NCBI RefSeq assembly: GCF_014205155.1
Contig: NZ_JACHMX010000001.1
Coordinates: 310,001 to 374,000, forward strand
Length of the DNA: 64,000 nucleotides
Direction of reading: 5' to 3'
DNA from: Amycolatopsis umgeniensis
GTDB taxonomy: Bacteria > Actinomycetota > Actinomycetes > Mycobacteriales > Pseudonocardiaceae
Position numbers and translations under genes: made by a program. This document shows, one piece after another, positions 8,540 through 16,500 of this stretch. Positions within the stretch are counted from its first letter, which is position 1. Every line of letters starts with the position of its first letter. The notes beneath the pieces were generated by a model that saw only the letters and a program-made list of their open reading frames with translations, ran no database searches and was not told where the DNA came from.

Positions 8540-9940
8540 TCACTTGATATTCTCGACGGTCGACGCGACTACCTGCGTGCGGATCTTCGTCTTTCCGTTG
8601 AAGGCGACGTTCGGGCCAGATGACGCGGACGACACCATTCGGACGTCCTCAGTTGGTCCATCCGGTCTCGGCCGGGGCGGGACAGACAACCCTGGAACAC
8701 GTACCCAGCCGGCGACCCCTCTGTCGTCTTTCCGGTAGCTGGACGAATCGATCTGCAGCTCGGGCAGGCTGGATGTAAGCTCGTACAACTCATTTGAGAC
8801 CGCGACGACAAGGTTGCTGTCAGGGGCACAGTTGAGGACTGACCGGGCGTACGCGGACCTCGCAAGGTCGCAGACCTCGACCTCATTGCCCATTCCGATA
8901 CCAACCTGCGCCCGGTGCGGCATCCCCAGGACAAGACGGTCCATCCAAACACCCATGACCTCGACCGGAGCCACGTCAGGAGAGACAACACAGAGCAGAC
9001 AGTCCTCCGCCTGTCGTGCCTGAAAACTGCCGGCGCCAAAGGATTCGAACGCCACGCGCCGGACCTCCTCGGGGCTGCCCGCGTCAGGACGAATCGCGAC
9101 CAGAAGTGGTTCAGTGGGACTCATTGGGGAATCTCCGTTCGCCAAGTAGGGTCGCCCCAGTGCGTACGCGCGACCATCCGCCGTCAAGTCGTTGTTGAGT
9201 AAACACTTTTCCAGTCCTTCGAGTTCAGGCGATGCACCCATTCCGAGTTCGTCGTTCAGGTATCCACGGTGTCTCCGGAACACCTCAAGCGCCTCTGTGT
9301 CTCTCCCTGCGAAGTGAAGCGCACACATCATGAGAGCCGTGACCGCGGCGTCATCGGGGTGTTCGTCCAGCAGACCGCTCAACTCTCCGATGTGATCCTG
9401 ATACCGTCCCAGTCTGAGTTCCACACGGAGATAAGCGATCTTGAGCGCGTGACGCTCCCTTTCGAGTTCTTTGCGATAGCTGTTGACCCGGCGAGTATCA
9501 AGGCCCGCAAGCGGCTTCCCTTCCGACAAACGCAGTGCTTGCGCCAGCAGTACAGCCGCGTGGCGGTCGTCTCGCTTCTCTACGTTGGTCAAGGCTTTCA
9601 CCCTGTTCACATCGACCGAGTCCGCAGGGACGCCCAACCGGCATAGTCCGTTCCTGTTGACCAAGGAGTCCGCGAAACCCAATTTCCGCAGACGCTTGCG
9701 CAGTTCTGACATGAACCGACTGAGATCGTCGGAGGCGCTCTCCGGTTCGTCATCCCAAGCCCACGCCTTCAAGGTCTCGCGCTGGATCTCCAAACCTTTC
9801 GCCGCGAGCAGCCCGGCGAGCATGCCCTGTTCTCGTCGTGACCCCATCGGCACAAGCTCGCCGTCATGGACAGCTTCAACCTTTCCCCACAACCGAAAGA
9901 TCACCGGCTGATCAGCGGAAGCGACGGTGCTCTCCTGCAA
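8540..9940 (-). CDS. SARP/AfsR-type regulator with possible cyclase-like C-terminal domain
   Basis: 466 residues. Residues ~13-105 form an OmpR-like winged helix (FRLWGKVEAVHDGELVPMG...SRREQGMLAGLLAA). Residues ~110-260 form a bacterial transcriptional activation (BTAD) TPR domain (HPDDAAVTALMMCALHFAGR...EALEVFRRHRGYLNDELGMG). The last ~180 residues contain VGIGMGNEVEVCDLARSAYAR, NLVVAVSNELYE and GVAGWVRVPG, reminiscent of degenerate class III nucleotidyl-cyclase-like domains, without visible catalytic Asp pairs. First gene of an operon with an NTPase-like, an SPFH-like and a membrane protein; it probably controls or senses for that operon. A SARP here is not evidence of antibiotic synthesis, since no biosynthetic genes are nearby. 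Confidence 0.78.
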   Translation of the reverse strand: MQESTVASADQPVIFRLWGKVEAVHDGELVPMGSRREQGMLAGLLAAKGLEIQRETLKAWAWDDEPESASDDLSRFMSELRKRLRKLGFADSLVNRNGLCRLGVPADSVDVNRVKALTNVEKRDDRHAAVLLAQALRLSEGKPLAGLDTRRVNSYRKELERERHALKIAYLRVELRLGRYQDHIGELSGLLDEHPDDAAVTALMMCALHFAGRDTEALEVFRRHRGYLNDELGMGASPELEGLEKCLLNNDLTADGRAYALGRPYLANGDSPMSPTEPLLVAIRPDAGSPEEVRRVAFESFGAGSFQARQAEDCLLCVVSPDVAPVEVMGVWMDRLVLGMPHRAQVGIGMGNEVEVCDLARSAYARSVLNCAPDSNLVVAVSNELYELTSSLPELQIDSSSYRKDDRGVAGWVRVPGLSVPPRPRPDGPTEDVRMVSSASSGPNVAFNGKTKIRTQVVASTVENIK

Positions 9941-10082
9941 GATGCTTCACCTCTTTCGTAGTTCTTCGTAGCCACGCACCCAGGTGGGCACCTCGCCACG
10001 GACGTCGCTTCACACCCACTCCGTGGTCTCAGGCTTACATCACCGGCGGCAGAGGAGCCGCTGCCAGACACAGGAGAAAGTC

Positions 10083-10280
10083 ATGATGGACAACAGTTCG
10101 TTCAAGAAGAGCCCGTTCAGCGAGAACGTCGGCGCGTGCGTCGAGGTCTCCCGGATGGGCGATGGAGTAGTTGTGCGCGACTCCAAGAACCCTGGCGGTC
10201 CGATGCTGTGGTTCTCGGCCGTCGAATGGACCGCGTTCCTCTACGGAGTCCTCGTCGGCGAGTTCGGCCTGGGCAGCTGA
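10083..10280 (+). CDS. DUF397 protein
   Basis: 65 residues from ATG 10083, with AGGAG seven bases upstream. SSFKKSPFSENVGACVEVSRM...GVVVRDSKNPGGPMLWFSAVEWTAFLYGV is the full DUF397 pattern. These small proteins are found next to XRE-DUF5753 regulators in actinomycetes, as here where the partner is convergent; some pairs affect development (WhiJ-type systems). It probably works with that regulator as an antagonist or co-factor (family knowledge plus inference). Confidence 0.93.
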   Translation: MMDNSSFKKSPFSENVGACVEVSRMGDGVVVRDSKNPGGPMLWFSAVEWTAFLYGVLVGEFGLGS

Positions 10281-10287
10281 TCATTGG

Positions 10288-10319
10288 CGGGTGTCGCGAT
10301 CAGTTGATCGCGACACCCG
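10288..10319. terminator. bidirectional hairpin between DUF397 and XRE genes
   Basis: CGGGTGTCGCGATCA and its perfect 15-nt complement separated by two bases, lying in the 45-bp gap between convergent genes. No T-run is present, as is usual in actinomycetes. Confidence 0.75.
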
Positions 10320-10325
10320 TCTCAC

Positions 10326-11177
10326 CTAAGGCGCGGAGGTCCGGACACCGTCAGCCAGAACGGCAAGGTAGTCGCGAGCGTCTTGGCCGAACACCGCCAT
10401 CTGGCGAAGTGACGACCATCGTTGGCCGTAGATCATGACATCGTGCGGGTCACTGACCGTCATAGTGCCGTGAATCATCTCGAGCGTGACCCAGCTGTGC
10501 TCGGCATCATCATCGTCGTAGATGACGAAGCTGTGCGAAAGCAAGGTGACGGCCTCCTGGTGATACGGGATCAAGCCGATTGAAACGTTATCCAAAGTCA
10601 CGATCGACGCGATTCGATCCCACTGCGCGAGCAGTCCTCGGGGCGGGCCCGGACACCAGCGCAGCGCCCCTTCCGTGATCACGAAGTCGAACTGCCGGTC
10701 CGGCTCGAAGATCAGTTGCTGTCGATTCAGCCGCGCGGCAACGGCCGCGCTGATCTCCTCCTCTCCGTACGGGGGTTGATAGGTGGCGAACACCCGCCGT
10801 GCGTAATCGGCGGTCTGAAGCAGTCCCGGTACGACGGAAGACTGGAAGGTGCGGACCCTCCGTGCGCGCCTTTCCTGTTCCCCTACCTCATCCTGGATGT
10901 GCGACTGGTCTTCAAGGAGTTCACGCCAGGGCTGAACTTCGGTGAATGCCTGCTTGGTCAGAAAGGTAAGTTGCTGGAGAGTCTCCTCGGGCGCACCGAG
11001 CGCCCTCCCCCACGCGGTTACTTCCGGAAGCGACGGGATCACCGCCCCCGACTCGATCCTCGACACCTTCGACTGACTGATCGAGACCAAGTGAGCAAGC
11101 TTGCGTCCGGAAACACCAGAAAGGTCACGCAACCTGCGCAATTCAGCAGCGAGCCGTGATCGCGCTGTCGACTGCAT
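10326..11177 (-). CDS. XRE-family regulator with DUF5753 domain
   Basis: 283 residues. The N-terminal HTH_31-type helix-turn-helix covers ~8-60 (LRRLRDLSGVSGRKLAHLVS, then QSKVSRIESG). The DUF5753 domain follows, with its hallmarks VRTFQSSVVPGLLQTADYAR, AAVAARLNRQQLI, FDFVITEGALRW and GLIPYHQEA. Such regulators pair with DUF397 proteins, here the convergent neighbour. Together they form a common actinobacterial regulatory module placed next to the SARP/SPFH operon. Its own promoter should lie in the following ~100 bases. Confidence 0.93.
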   Translation of the reverse strand: MQSTARSRLAAELRRLRDLSGVSGRKLAHLVSISQSKVSRIESGAVIPSLPEVTAWGRALGAPEETLQQLTFLTKQAFTEVQPWRELLEDQSHIQDEVGEQERRARRVRTFQSSVVPGLLQTADYARRVFATYQPPYGEEEISAAVAARLNRQQLIFEPDRQFDFVITEGALRWCPGPPRGLLAQWDRIASIVTLDNVSIGLIPYHQEAVTLLSHSFVIYDDDDAEHSWVTLEMIHGTMTVSDPHDVMIYGQRWSSLRQMAVFGQDARDYLAVLADGVRTSAP

Positions 11178-11513
11178 GAAACCCGCTCTCGCCGTGCCCG
11201 TGATTCAAATTGATCCACTTTGATTCGTTGGGCTGTGCAGTAAGTCGACCTCACTCTGGGCGAGCGGTCAACCCACCAAAAGGATGACTCGTAACGAGTC
11301 AGGCTGATTCCGCTTGCGGCGACTTGGGCTGGATCATCACGGAGGTGACGAGAGGCGACATCGACCGTGACATGGCACGAAGCTCTGCGTATGCGATGTC
11401 ACCGCGACATACCAACCCGTGTTGTCACATTGCGATCCCCACGCCGCAGGCCGAAAAGTCGGAGACTGTGGCTACCAACAGTTTGCAGGCATCACGCGAG
11501 GAACCGGACAGCA
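11178..11513. other. intergenic region upstream of the XRE gene
   Basis: No coding region is convincing. It must hold the XRE promoter. An imperfect A+T-rich repeat (ATTCAAA at 11203-11209, TTTGATT at 11219-11225) is a weak operator candidate. The rest shows nothing I can name. Confidence 0.4.
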
Positions 11514-11549
11514 CGGGGCCCTCCCCGGCATGCGCCGAGGAGGGCCCCG
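11514..11549 (-). terminator. hairpin terminator of the S1 protease gene
   Basis: Perfect 11-bp stem CGGGGCCCTCC / GGAGGGCCCCG with a 14-nt loop, starting 15 bases past the protease stop. Confidence 0.8.
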
Positions 11550-11563
11550 CTACAACCAAAAGA

Positions 11564-12283
11564 TCAAACGCCGGCGATCTGCTGAATCCAGGGCCGGTAC
11601 CGCGTGATGTTCGTGTACGCGGTCGTCGTCTGCCGGTCACTCGTCGACGCGACGCCGACCTGGCGGCCGGAGGCGAACATCGGGCCTCCCGAGTCTCCAC
11701 CGGCGGTGATGCCGTCACCGCGGCGCGCGCACACCGCGACGCCGCCGTTGTAGTCACGGCAGGAGACCGACGTGACAGAGACGTTCGCGACCTTCAGGTA
11801 GCGCGACTGGCAGTTGATCTCCGAACCGCACTGACTGGTCGCGCCCCAGCCGTAGACCTGCACGGTCTGCCCGACGGAGACGTTGGCGGTGGTGCCCAGC
11901 GGCGAGTAGGTGGCGTTGACCGACGTGGTCAGCTTCACGATCGCGAGGTCCGCGGACGCGTGCCGGGTGACGGTCGAACCGGTGGCCATGGTGCCGCCGC
12001 TCTGCTGGTCGAGGCTGCCGATACGGAAGGTGAACGTGCCGCCGCTGGCCACGCAGTGTTTCGCGGTCAGGATGTATTGCGGCGCGATGATCGTCGAGGT
12101 ACACGTTTGCCGGCCGTTGGCGAAGAGTCTGGCCGCCCATGGGCCGCTCGACGCGTTCTGGCCACCGATGATCATCGGCTGGACATCGGAGGACGGTTCC
12201 GCGGCGGACGCCACGGGGGCGGTCACGCCGAGCAGCGCCGCGAAGGCGGTACCGGCGATCAGGGCGAAGGAGCGCAGACGCAT
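11564..12283 (-). CDS. secreted trypsin-like serine protease (S1)
   Basis: 239 residues. A Sec signal peptide (1-28, ending PVASAAEP) is followed by a short activation peptide and a mature start near MIIGG (37-41). The catalytic triad is complete: His76 in LTAKHC, Asp112 in ADLAIVKL, Ser198 in GGDSGGP. Two cysteine pairs are placed as in chymotrypsin-fold proteases. It should cleave extracellular protein; specificity cannot be settled by eye. Single-gene unit with a strong hairpin downstream. Confidence 0.93.
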   Translation of the reverse strand: MRLRSFALIAGTAFAALLGVTAPVASAAEPSSDVQPMIIGGQNASSGPWAARLFANGRQTCTSTIIAPQYILTAKHCVASGGTFTFRIGSLDQQSGGTMATGSTVTRHASADLAIVKLTTSVNATYSPLGTTANVSVGQTVQVYGWGATSQCGSEINCQSRYLKVANVSVTSVSCRDYNGGVAVCARRGDGITAGGDSGGPMFASGRQVGVASTSDRQTTTAYTNITRYRPWIQQIAGV

Positions 12284-12553
12284 GGTTCCGACTCATTTCT
12301 GCGGCCGGGGGTTCAGCCGCGCGATGGGGACGGGTGTGCTGATTCTGGGACGCGGCACGAGAAATCGGACACCGACGAAAGTCGTGCAGTGGGCACCTAA
12401 TCTCTTCGCCACGATGACCGCTAGGGGCGCCGCTAGGTAGCGGAACCGGCCCCCGGCTGGGCCGCCCGGCGTCCGTCCACTGGGGACAGATGGCGGCATA
12501 ATCCCAGGGGCATAACCTGTCGGCAGGGCTTCCGTTGGGCCACAATCGGGATC

Positions 12554-13249
12554 ATGACCGCAGCACAGTGGACCCCGACCTACGGCGACCCCTTCGAGCC
12601 GGTGCCCTACCGCCCCGCCCGCCTGTCCGCGGAAGAATCGCTGGCCACCGCCGCCGATCTGCGCCGACGGATGGACGACCGCCGCACCGTGCGGATGTTC
12701 TCCACCGACCCGGTGCCCGAGCAGGTCCTGGTGGACGCGATCGCGGTGGCGTCCACCGCGCCCAGCGGCGCGCATCAGCAGCCGTGGACCTTCGCGCTCA
12801 TCAAGGACGCCGCGACCAAACAGCGAATCCGCGAGGCCGCCGAAGAGGAGGAACGCGTCTCCTACGAGGGCAGGCTCGGCGAGGAGTGGCTGTCCGCCTT
12901 GCGACCGCTGGGCACCGACGCCGTCAAGACCCACCTCACCGATGCCCCGTACCTCATCGTGGTCTTCCAGCAGCGCTACTTCCTCGACGAGGACGGCACG
13001 AAGCACAAGCACTACTACGTCGACGAGTCGGTGGGCATCGCGGTCGGGATGCTGCTCACGGCGTTGCATCTGTCCGGGCTGGCCGCGTTGACGCATACGC
13101 CCTCGCCGATGCGGTTCCTCGGCGAACTGCTCGAGCGGCCCCAGAACGAGAAGGCGTTCGCCGTCATCCCGGTCGGCTACCCGGCGGACGACTGCGTCGT
13201 GCCGAACCTCGTGCGCAAGTCGATCGACCAGGTGCTGATCCGGCGCTGA
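12554..13249 (+). CDS. nitroreductase-family flavoprotein, iodotyrosine-deiodinase-like
   Basis: 231 residues. The FMN-binding beginning RRRMDDRRTVRMFS and STAPSGAHQQPWTF belongs to the nitroreductase fold. It also has the active-site lid of iodotyrosine deiodinase: Glu100 and Tyr104 in EEERVSYEGRLGEEW and Lys125 in TDAVKTHL. The 4- and 21-residue spacings match human IYD Glu157/Tyr161/Lys182. Bacterial relatives reductively dehalogenate halotyrosines using FMN. A physiological substrate cannot be read from the neighbours. Single gene, ending at a perfect palindrome. Confidence 0.88.
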   Translation: MTAAQWTPTYGDPFEPVPYRPARLSAEESLATAADLRRRMDDRRTVRMFSTDPVPEQVLVDAIAVASTAPSGAHQQPWTFALIKDAATKQRIREAAEEEERVSYEGRLGEEWLSALRPLGTDAVKTHLTDAPYLIVVFQQRYFLDEDGTKHKHYYVDESVGIAVGMLLTALHLSGLAALTHTPSPMRFLGELLERPQNEKAFAVIPVGYPADDCVVPNLVRKSIDQVLIRR

Positions 13250-13260
13250 ACGCCCGCGTG

Positions 13261-13284
13261 ACCCGGGTGCGCGCGCACCCGGGT
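13261..13284. terminator. palindromic terminator after the nitroreductase gene
   Basis: ACCCGGGTGCGC followed directly by its perfect complement, 24 bp in all, 12 bases past the stop. Confidence 0.7.
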
Positions 13285-13312
13285 TGCGTGAAACTTCCGA
13301 TTCCACACAGTC

Positions 13313-13334
13313 AAACTGCGCATTAGTGCAGTTT
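13313..13334. promoter_or_regulatory. inverted repeat upstream of the GH109-like gene
   Basis: AAACTGC-8 nt-GCAGTTT, perfect 7-bp arms about 90 bases before the start. Candidate operator; the regulator is unknown. Confidence 0.45.
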
Positions 13335-13421
13335 ACTGCTCACTTTGATGCATCTCTTGACATATCCGGCGGCGATTGGACACAGTCTGGGCACCGAAGG
13401 CGACACGAAGGAGTGTTCTTC

Positions 13422-14810
13422 ATGGCCGACCTGCCCTCTGTTTCCCGGCGGACACTGTTCGGTGGCGCTCTCGCCGCCGGGGCGCTCGCCGCGATCCCGA
13501 CGAGCGCCACCGCCGCGGAAGAGGCCGAAAGCTCACCCCGCCGTCCTGGCCAGCGCAGCATGATCGGGGTGCCGTTCGAGCGGCACCAGACCGTCCGGAT
13601 CGGGATGATCGGTCTCGGCAACCGCGGGATGTCCATGATCGGCGGGTGGAGCGCCGTCCCCGGCGCGGCGGTCACCGCGGTCTGCGACATCCGCGCCGAG
13701 CGCGCGAAGGCCGCGGCGGACAAGCTCGCCGCCGACGGGCGTCCGCGTCCGGCCGAGTACGGCGGATCCGCGGACGCCTACAAGAAGATGCTCGCCCGCG
13801 ACGACATCGACCTGGTCTACATAGCCACGCCGTGGGAGTTCCACTACCCCCAGGGCAAAGCCGCGCTGGTGGCCGGAAAGCACGTCGGCATCGAGCTGCC
13901 CATCGCCACCGAACTCGACCAGTTGTGGGATCTGGTCAACACCAGCGAGCAGACCCGCAAACACCTGTTCCTCGCCGAGAACTGCAGCTACGGCCGCAAC
14001 GAACTGGCCATCCTCAAGATGGCGCACGAGGGCGTTTTCGGCGAAGTCACCAACGGGCACGGCGGCTACCTGCACGACCTGCGCGAACTGCTGTTCTCCG
14101 ACACGTATTACACCGACGCGTGGCGCCGCAAGTGGCACACCCGCAGCACCGCGAGTTTCTACCCGATGCACGGTCTCGCGCCGATCGCCGCCTGCATGGA
14201 CGTCAACCGCGGCGACCGGTTCGCCACGCTGCGCGCCACGGCGACCGAGCCGAAGGGGCTCGCCGACTACCGGAAGCGGCACATGCCGCCGGGTCACCCG
14301 TCGTGGAAAGAGACCTACATCAACGGCGACCTGGTGTCCTGCCTGATCGAGACCGAGCAGGGCCGGATCATCCGCGCCGAGCACGACGTCAGCTCACCTC
14401 GTCCGTACAGCCGCATCAACAGCCTCGCGGGCAGCCGCGGAATCGTGGAGGACTATCCCGCCCGCATCTACGTGGAGCCCGACCACAGCGGTCACGCGTG
14501 GAAGGACTTCGGGCCGTACCGCGACCGCCACGACCACTGGCTGTGGAAGAAGCTCAAGGACGACCCGAACCTCGGCGGTCACGGCGGCATGGACTACGTG
14601 CTGCAGTGGCGGATCGTGCAGCAGATGCGCGCCGGGCTCGTGCCGGACATCGACGTCTACGACTCGGCGGCCTGGTGCTCACCCGTACCGCTGAGCGTGG
14701 TGTCGCTGGCCCGTGGCGGGAAACCGGTCGCGGTGCCGGACTTCACGCGCGGCGGCTGGTCGAAGCCCCGGGCCGGGCTGGATTCGCAGCCGTCCGACAT
14801 GCCTAAGTAG
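13422..14810 (+). CDS. Tat-exported Gfo/Idh/MocA oxidoreductase, GH109-like
   Basis: 462 residues from ATG 13422 (GAAGGAG upstream). The Tat signal SRRTLFGGALAAGALAAIP leads into a Rossmann start VRIGMIGLGNRGMSMI. Further family motifs are LVYIATPWEFHYPQGKAALVAGKHVGIELP, ENCSYGRNELAIL and GGHGGMDYVLQWRIVQ, the last typical of GH109. GH109 enzymes act as alpha-N-acetylgalactosaminidases by an NAD-dependent redox-elimination mechanism, with cofactor bound before Tat export. Close relatives differ in substrate, so the enzyme activity is uncertain. Its last 8 bases overlap the convergent cyclase gene. Confidence 0.88.
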   Translation: MADLPSVSRRTLFGGALAAGALAAIPTSATAAEEAESSPRRPGQRSMIGVPFERHQTVRIGMIGLGNRGMSMIGGWSAVPGAAVTAVCDIRAERAKAAADKLAADGRPRPAEYGGSADAYKKMLARDDIDLVYIATPWEFHYPQGKAALVAGKHVGIELPIATELDQLWDLVNTSEQTRKHLFLAENCSYGRNELAILKMAHEGVFGEVTNGHGGYLHDLRELLFSDTYYTDAWRRKWHTRSTASFYPMHGLAPIAACMDVNRGDRFATLRATATEPKGLADYRKRHMPPGHPSWKETYINGDLVSCLIETEQGRIIRAEHDVSSPRPYSRINSLAGSRGIVEDYPARIYVEPDHSGHAWKDFGPYRDRHDHWLWKKLKDDPNLGGHGGMDYVLQWRIVQQMRAGLVPDIDVYDSAAWCSPVPLSVVSLARGGKPVAVPDFTRGGWSKPRAGLDSQPSDMPK

Positions 14811-15594
14811 CCGAATAGCGAGGCACGACGCGGTAGACGCGGAGATCCTTCGGGGTCCCCTTGGCGCGGAAACTCCGGCGCGGTCGCACGATGACCGCGC
14901 CGGGGTCCAGTTCGTCGACGACGCTGCCGCTGGCCAGCACCTCGTCGCCGTCCGCGGCGGCCATGATCCGGGCCGCGATGTTCACGTCGACACCGAGGTA
15001 GTCGTCGCCGACACGCTGCGGGTTACCCCGGTGCAGGCCCGCGCGCAGATGCGGCAGGTAACCCTCCGCCTTGATCACACCGACGGCGGAACACGTCTCG
15101 TAGGCGGCGTTCACCGCTTCACCCGGGTCGGCGAACACGGCCATCACACCGTCGCCGAGCCCTTTGACGACGCTCCCCCGATGTCCGGTGACGATCGACT
15201 CGGTCACCTCGGAGACCGAGCGCAGCAGCTCGAGCACGCGCTCGTCGCCGGCCTGCAAGGCCCAGGTCGAGAAGCCGACGAGGTCGGTGAACAGCACCGT
15301 GAGGCCGTTCGTGGCCTGCGGCTGGTCGCCGGACCGGCGGACGGCCTGCCAGGCCTGCACGGCGGCCAGCCCCAGCTCACGGGTGGCGCTGGGCCGATCG
15401 GCTCCCGCCTCGGTGAGCAGTCGCGCGAGCCTGTCGGACGACCGGCCCGTCGACGGCGCCAGCGGGTCGCTCTCCCCCGGGACGAGCCTGCGGAGGAACC
15501 GTGCGCCGCGCACCAGCTCGCCACGCTGATCCGTCGCCCGCAGGAACTTGCGGGTCCGGAGGTGCCATGGCTCTGGTCGGTCGGTCACGATCAA
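14803..15594 (-). CDS. class III adenylate/guanylate cyclase
   Basis: 263 residues, soluble. The catalytic domain covers about 95-262: LTVLFTDLVGFST (Asp104 metal ligand), VVKGLGDGVMAVF (Lys144, Asp148), VDVNIAARIMAAADGDEVLAS (Asn205, Arg209). The metal, base and transition-state residues are all present, so it should be active; Lys before GLGDG favours ATP. The ~90-residue N-terminal part is helical and not recognised. It should make cAMP in the cytosol. No receptor domain or partner is adjacent. Confidence 0.9.
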   Translation of the reverse strand: MIVTDRPEPWHLRTRKFLRATDQRGELVRGARFLRRLVPGESDPLAPSTGRSSDRLARLLTEAGADRPSATRELGLAAVQAWQAVRRSGDQPQATNGLTVLFTDLVGFSTWALQAGDERVLELLRSVSEVTESIVTGHRGSVVKGLGDGVMAVFADPGEAVNAAYETCSAVGVIKAEGYLPHLRAGLHRGNPQRVGDDYLGVDVNIAARIMAAADGDEVLASGSVVDELDPGAVIVRPRRSFRAKGTPKDLRVYRVVPRYSAT

Positions 15595-15821
15595 GACCCT
15601 AGCCGGTCACCCCGTGCTCGGAGCACCTGTCACCGTCATGACAAGAAACACCGGCGCGTTTCCCCTTTCCACTTCACCATGACAATTGACGAACGCACAA
15701 TTCCGCATACGCATGACAAGATCGACGCGTAAAGAAAATCCGGCAGATCTTTTCCTTTCCCCGTTGGTGACTTTCCACCTAGATTCGGCGGCGAGCCCAT
15801 TCAACGACGAAAGGACCTGAC

Positions 15822-16418
15822 ATGACGGAAACCCTCGTACGAAAGGGTGTTCGCCGGTTCTGCGCCGCCGGGATCGCGGCTGCGGTCGCCGGAACCGTAA
15901 TGCTCACCGCGGCGGGAACCGCGGCCGCCGTCGAAAAGAATCTCACGTACAAGGGCGGCTTCCCCATCATCGGCGACCAGCAGGTCGCGGTGGTCGTCAA
16001 GGCGGAAATCCCGGCGACGGCGAAGGCCGGGGAGCCGATTTCGGTACCGTTCACCCTCGACGTCGACGCCGGTCAGGCCGCGGGCGACGGACTCCGGCTG
16101 GTCGGCGCCACGAAGCTCTCCGGCACGATCAGTTCGAAGGTGAACGTCGCGCTCGGCGAGCAGAAGGTGTCGATCCCCATCGAGCTGCCGATCCCGGACA
16201 CCGAGGTGCCCGCCGAAGGACCGCTGAAGTTCACCGCGGAGGGCAAGGTCGACTTCACCATCCCGGCGGGAACCCCCGCCGGTGAGGCGACCAGCAGCGT
16301 GGACGCCGCGGCGACCTCGCATATCGTCACCGACAGCTCGCTCGGCGAGTTCGACGTCCAGCTCGCGCTCGACCCGCCCGACCAGGACGCCGTCCTCGGC
16401 AAGACGACCGTCAGTTGA
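15822..16418 (+). CDS. secreted DUF6801-like protein
   Basis: 198 residues. A long signal peptide (to about residue 36, TAAGTAAAVEK) is followed by NLTYKGGFPIIGDQQVAVVVKAEIP, the look of the DUF6801 family of exported actinobacterial proteins, then an all-beta region. No cysteines beyond the signal region, no enzyme motif. AAGGA precedes ATG 15822. Ends at a strong hairpin. Probably a cell-surface or extracellular protein of unknown role. Confidence 0.75.
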   Translation: MTETLVRKGVRRFCAAGIAAAVAGTVMLTAAGTAAAVEKNLTYKGGFPIIGDQQVAVVVKAEIPATAKAGEPISVPFTLDVDAGQAAGDGLRLVGATKLSGTISSKVNVALGEQKVSIPIELPIPDTEVPAEGPLKFTAEGKVDFTIPAGTPAGEATSSVDAAATSHIVTDSSLGEFDVQLALDPPDQDAVLGKTTVS

Positions 16419-16423
16419 TCACC

Positions 16424-16458
16424 CGTCTTCCCCCGGCTCGCCGAGCCGGGGGAAGACG
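16424..16458 (+). terminator. strong hairpin terminator after the DUF6801-like gene
   Basis: Seventeen-base perfect arms (CGTCTTCCCCCGGCTCG and complement) with one base between, six bases past the stop. Confidence 0.88.
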
Positions 16459-16500
16459 CGTCTTGACCTCCATCACGCTGGAGGTTGCACGCTCTCGATC

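Noticed and set aside
8540..9940. SARP gene as sign of an antibiotic biosynthetic cluster
   Set aside because: No PKS, NRPS or other biosynthetic genes are nearby; the operon partners are an NTPase-like, an SPFH-like and a membrane protein.
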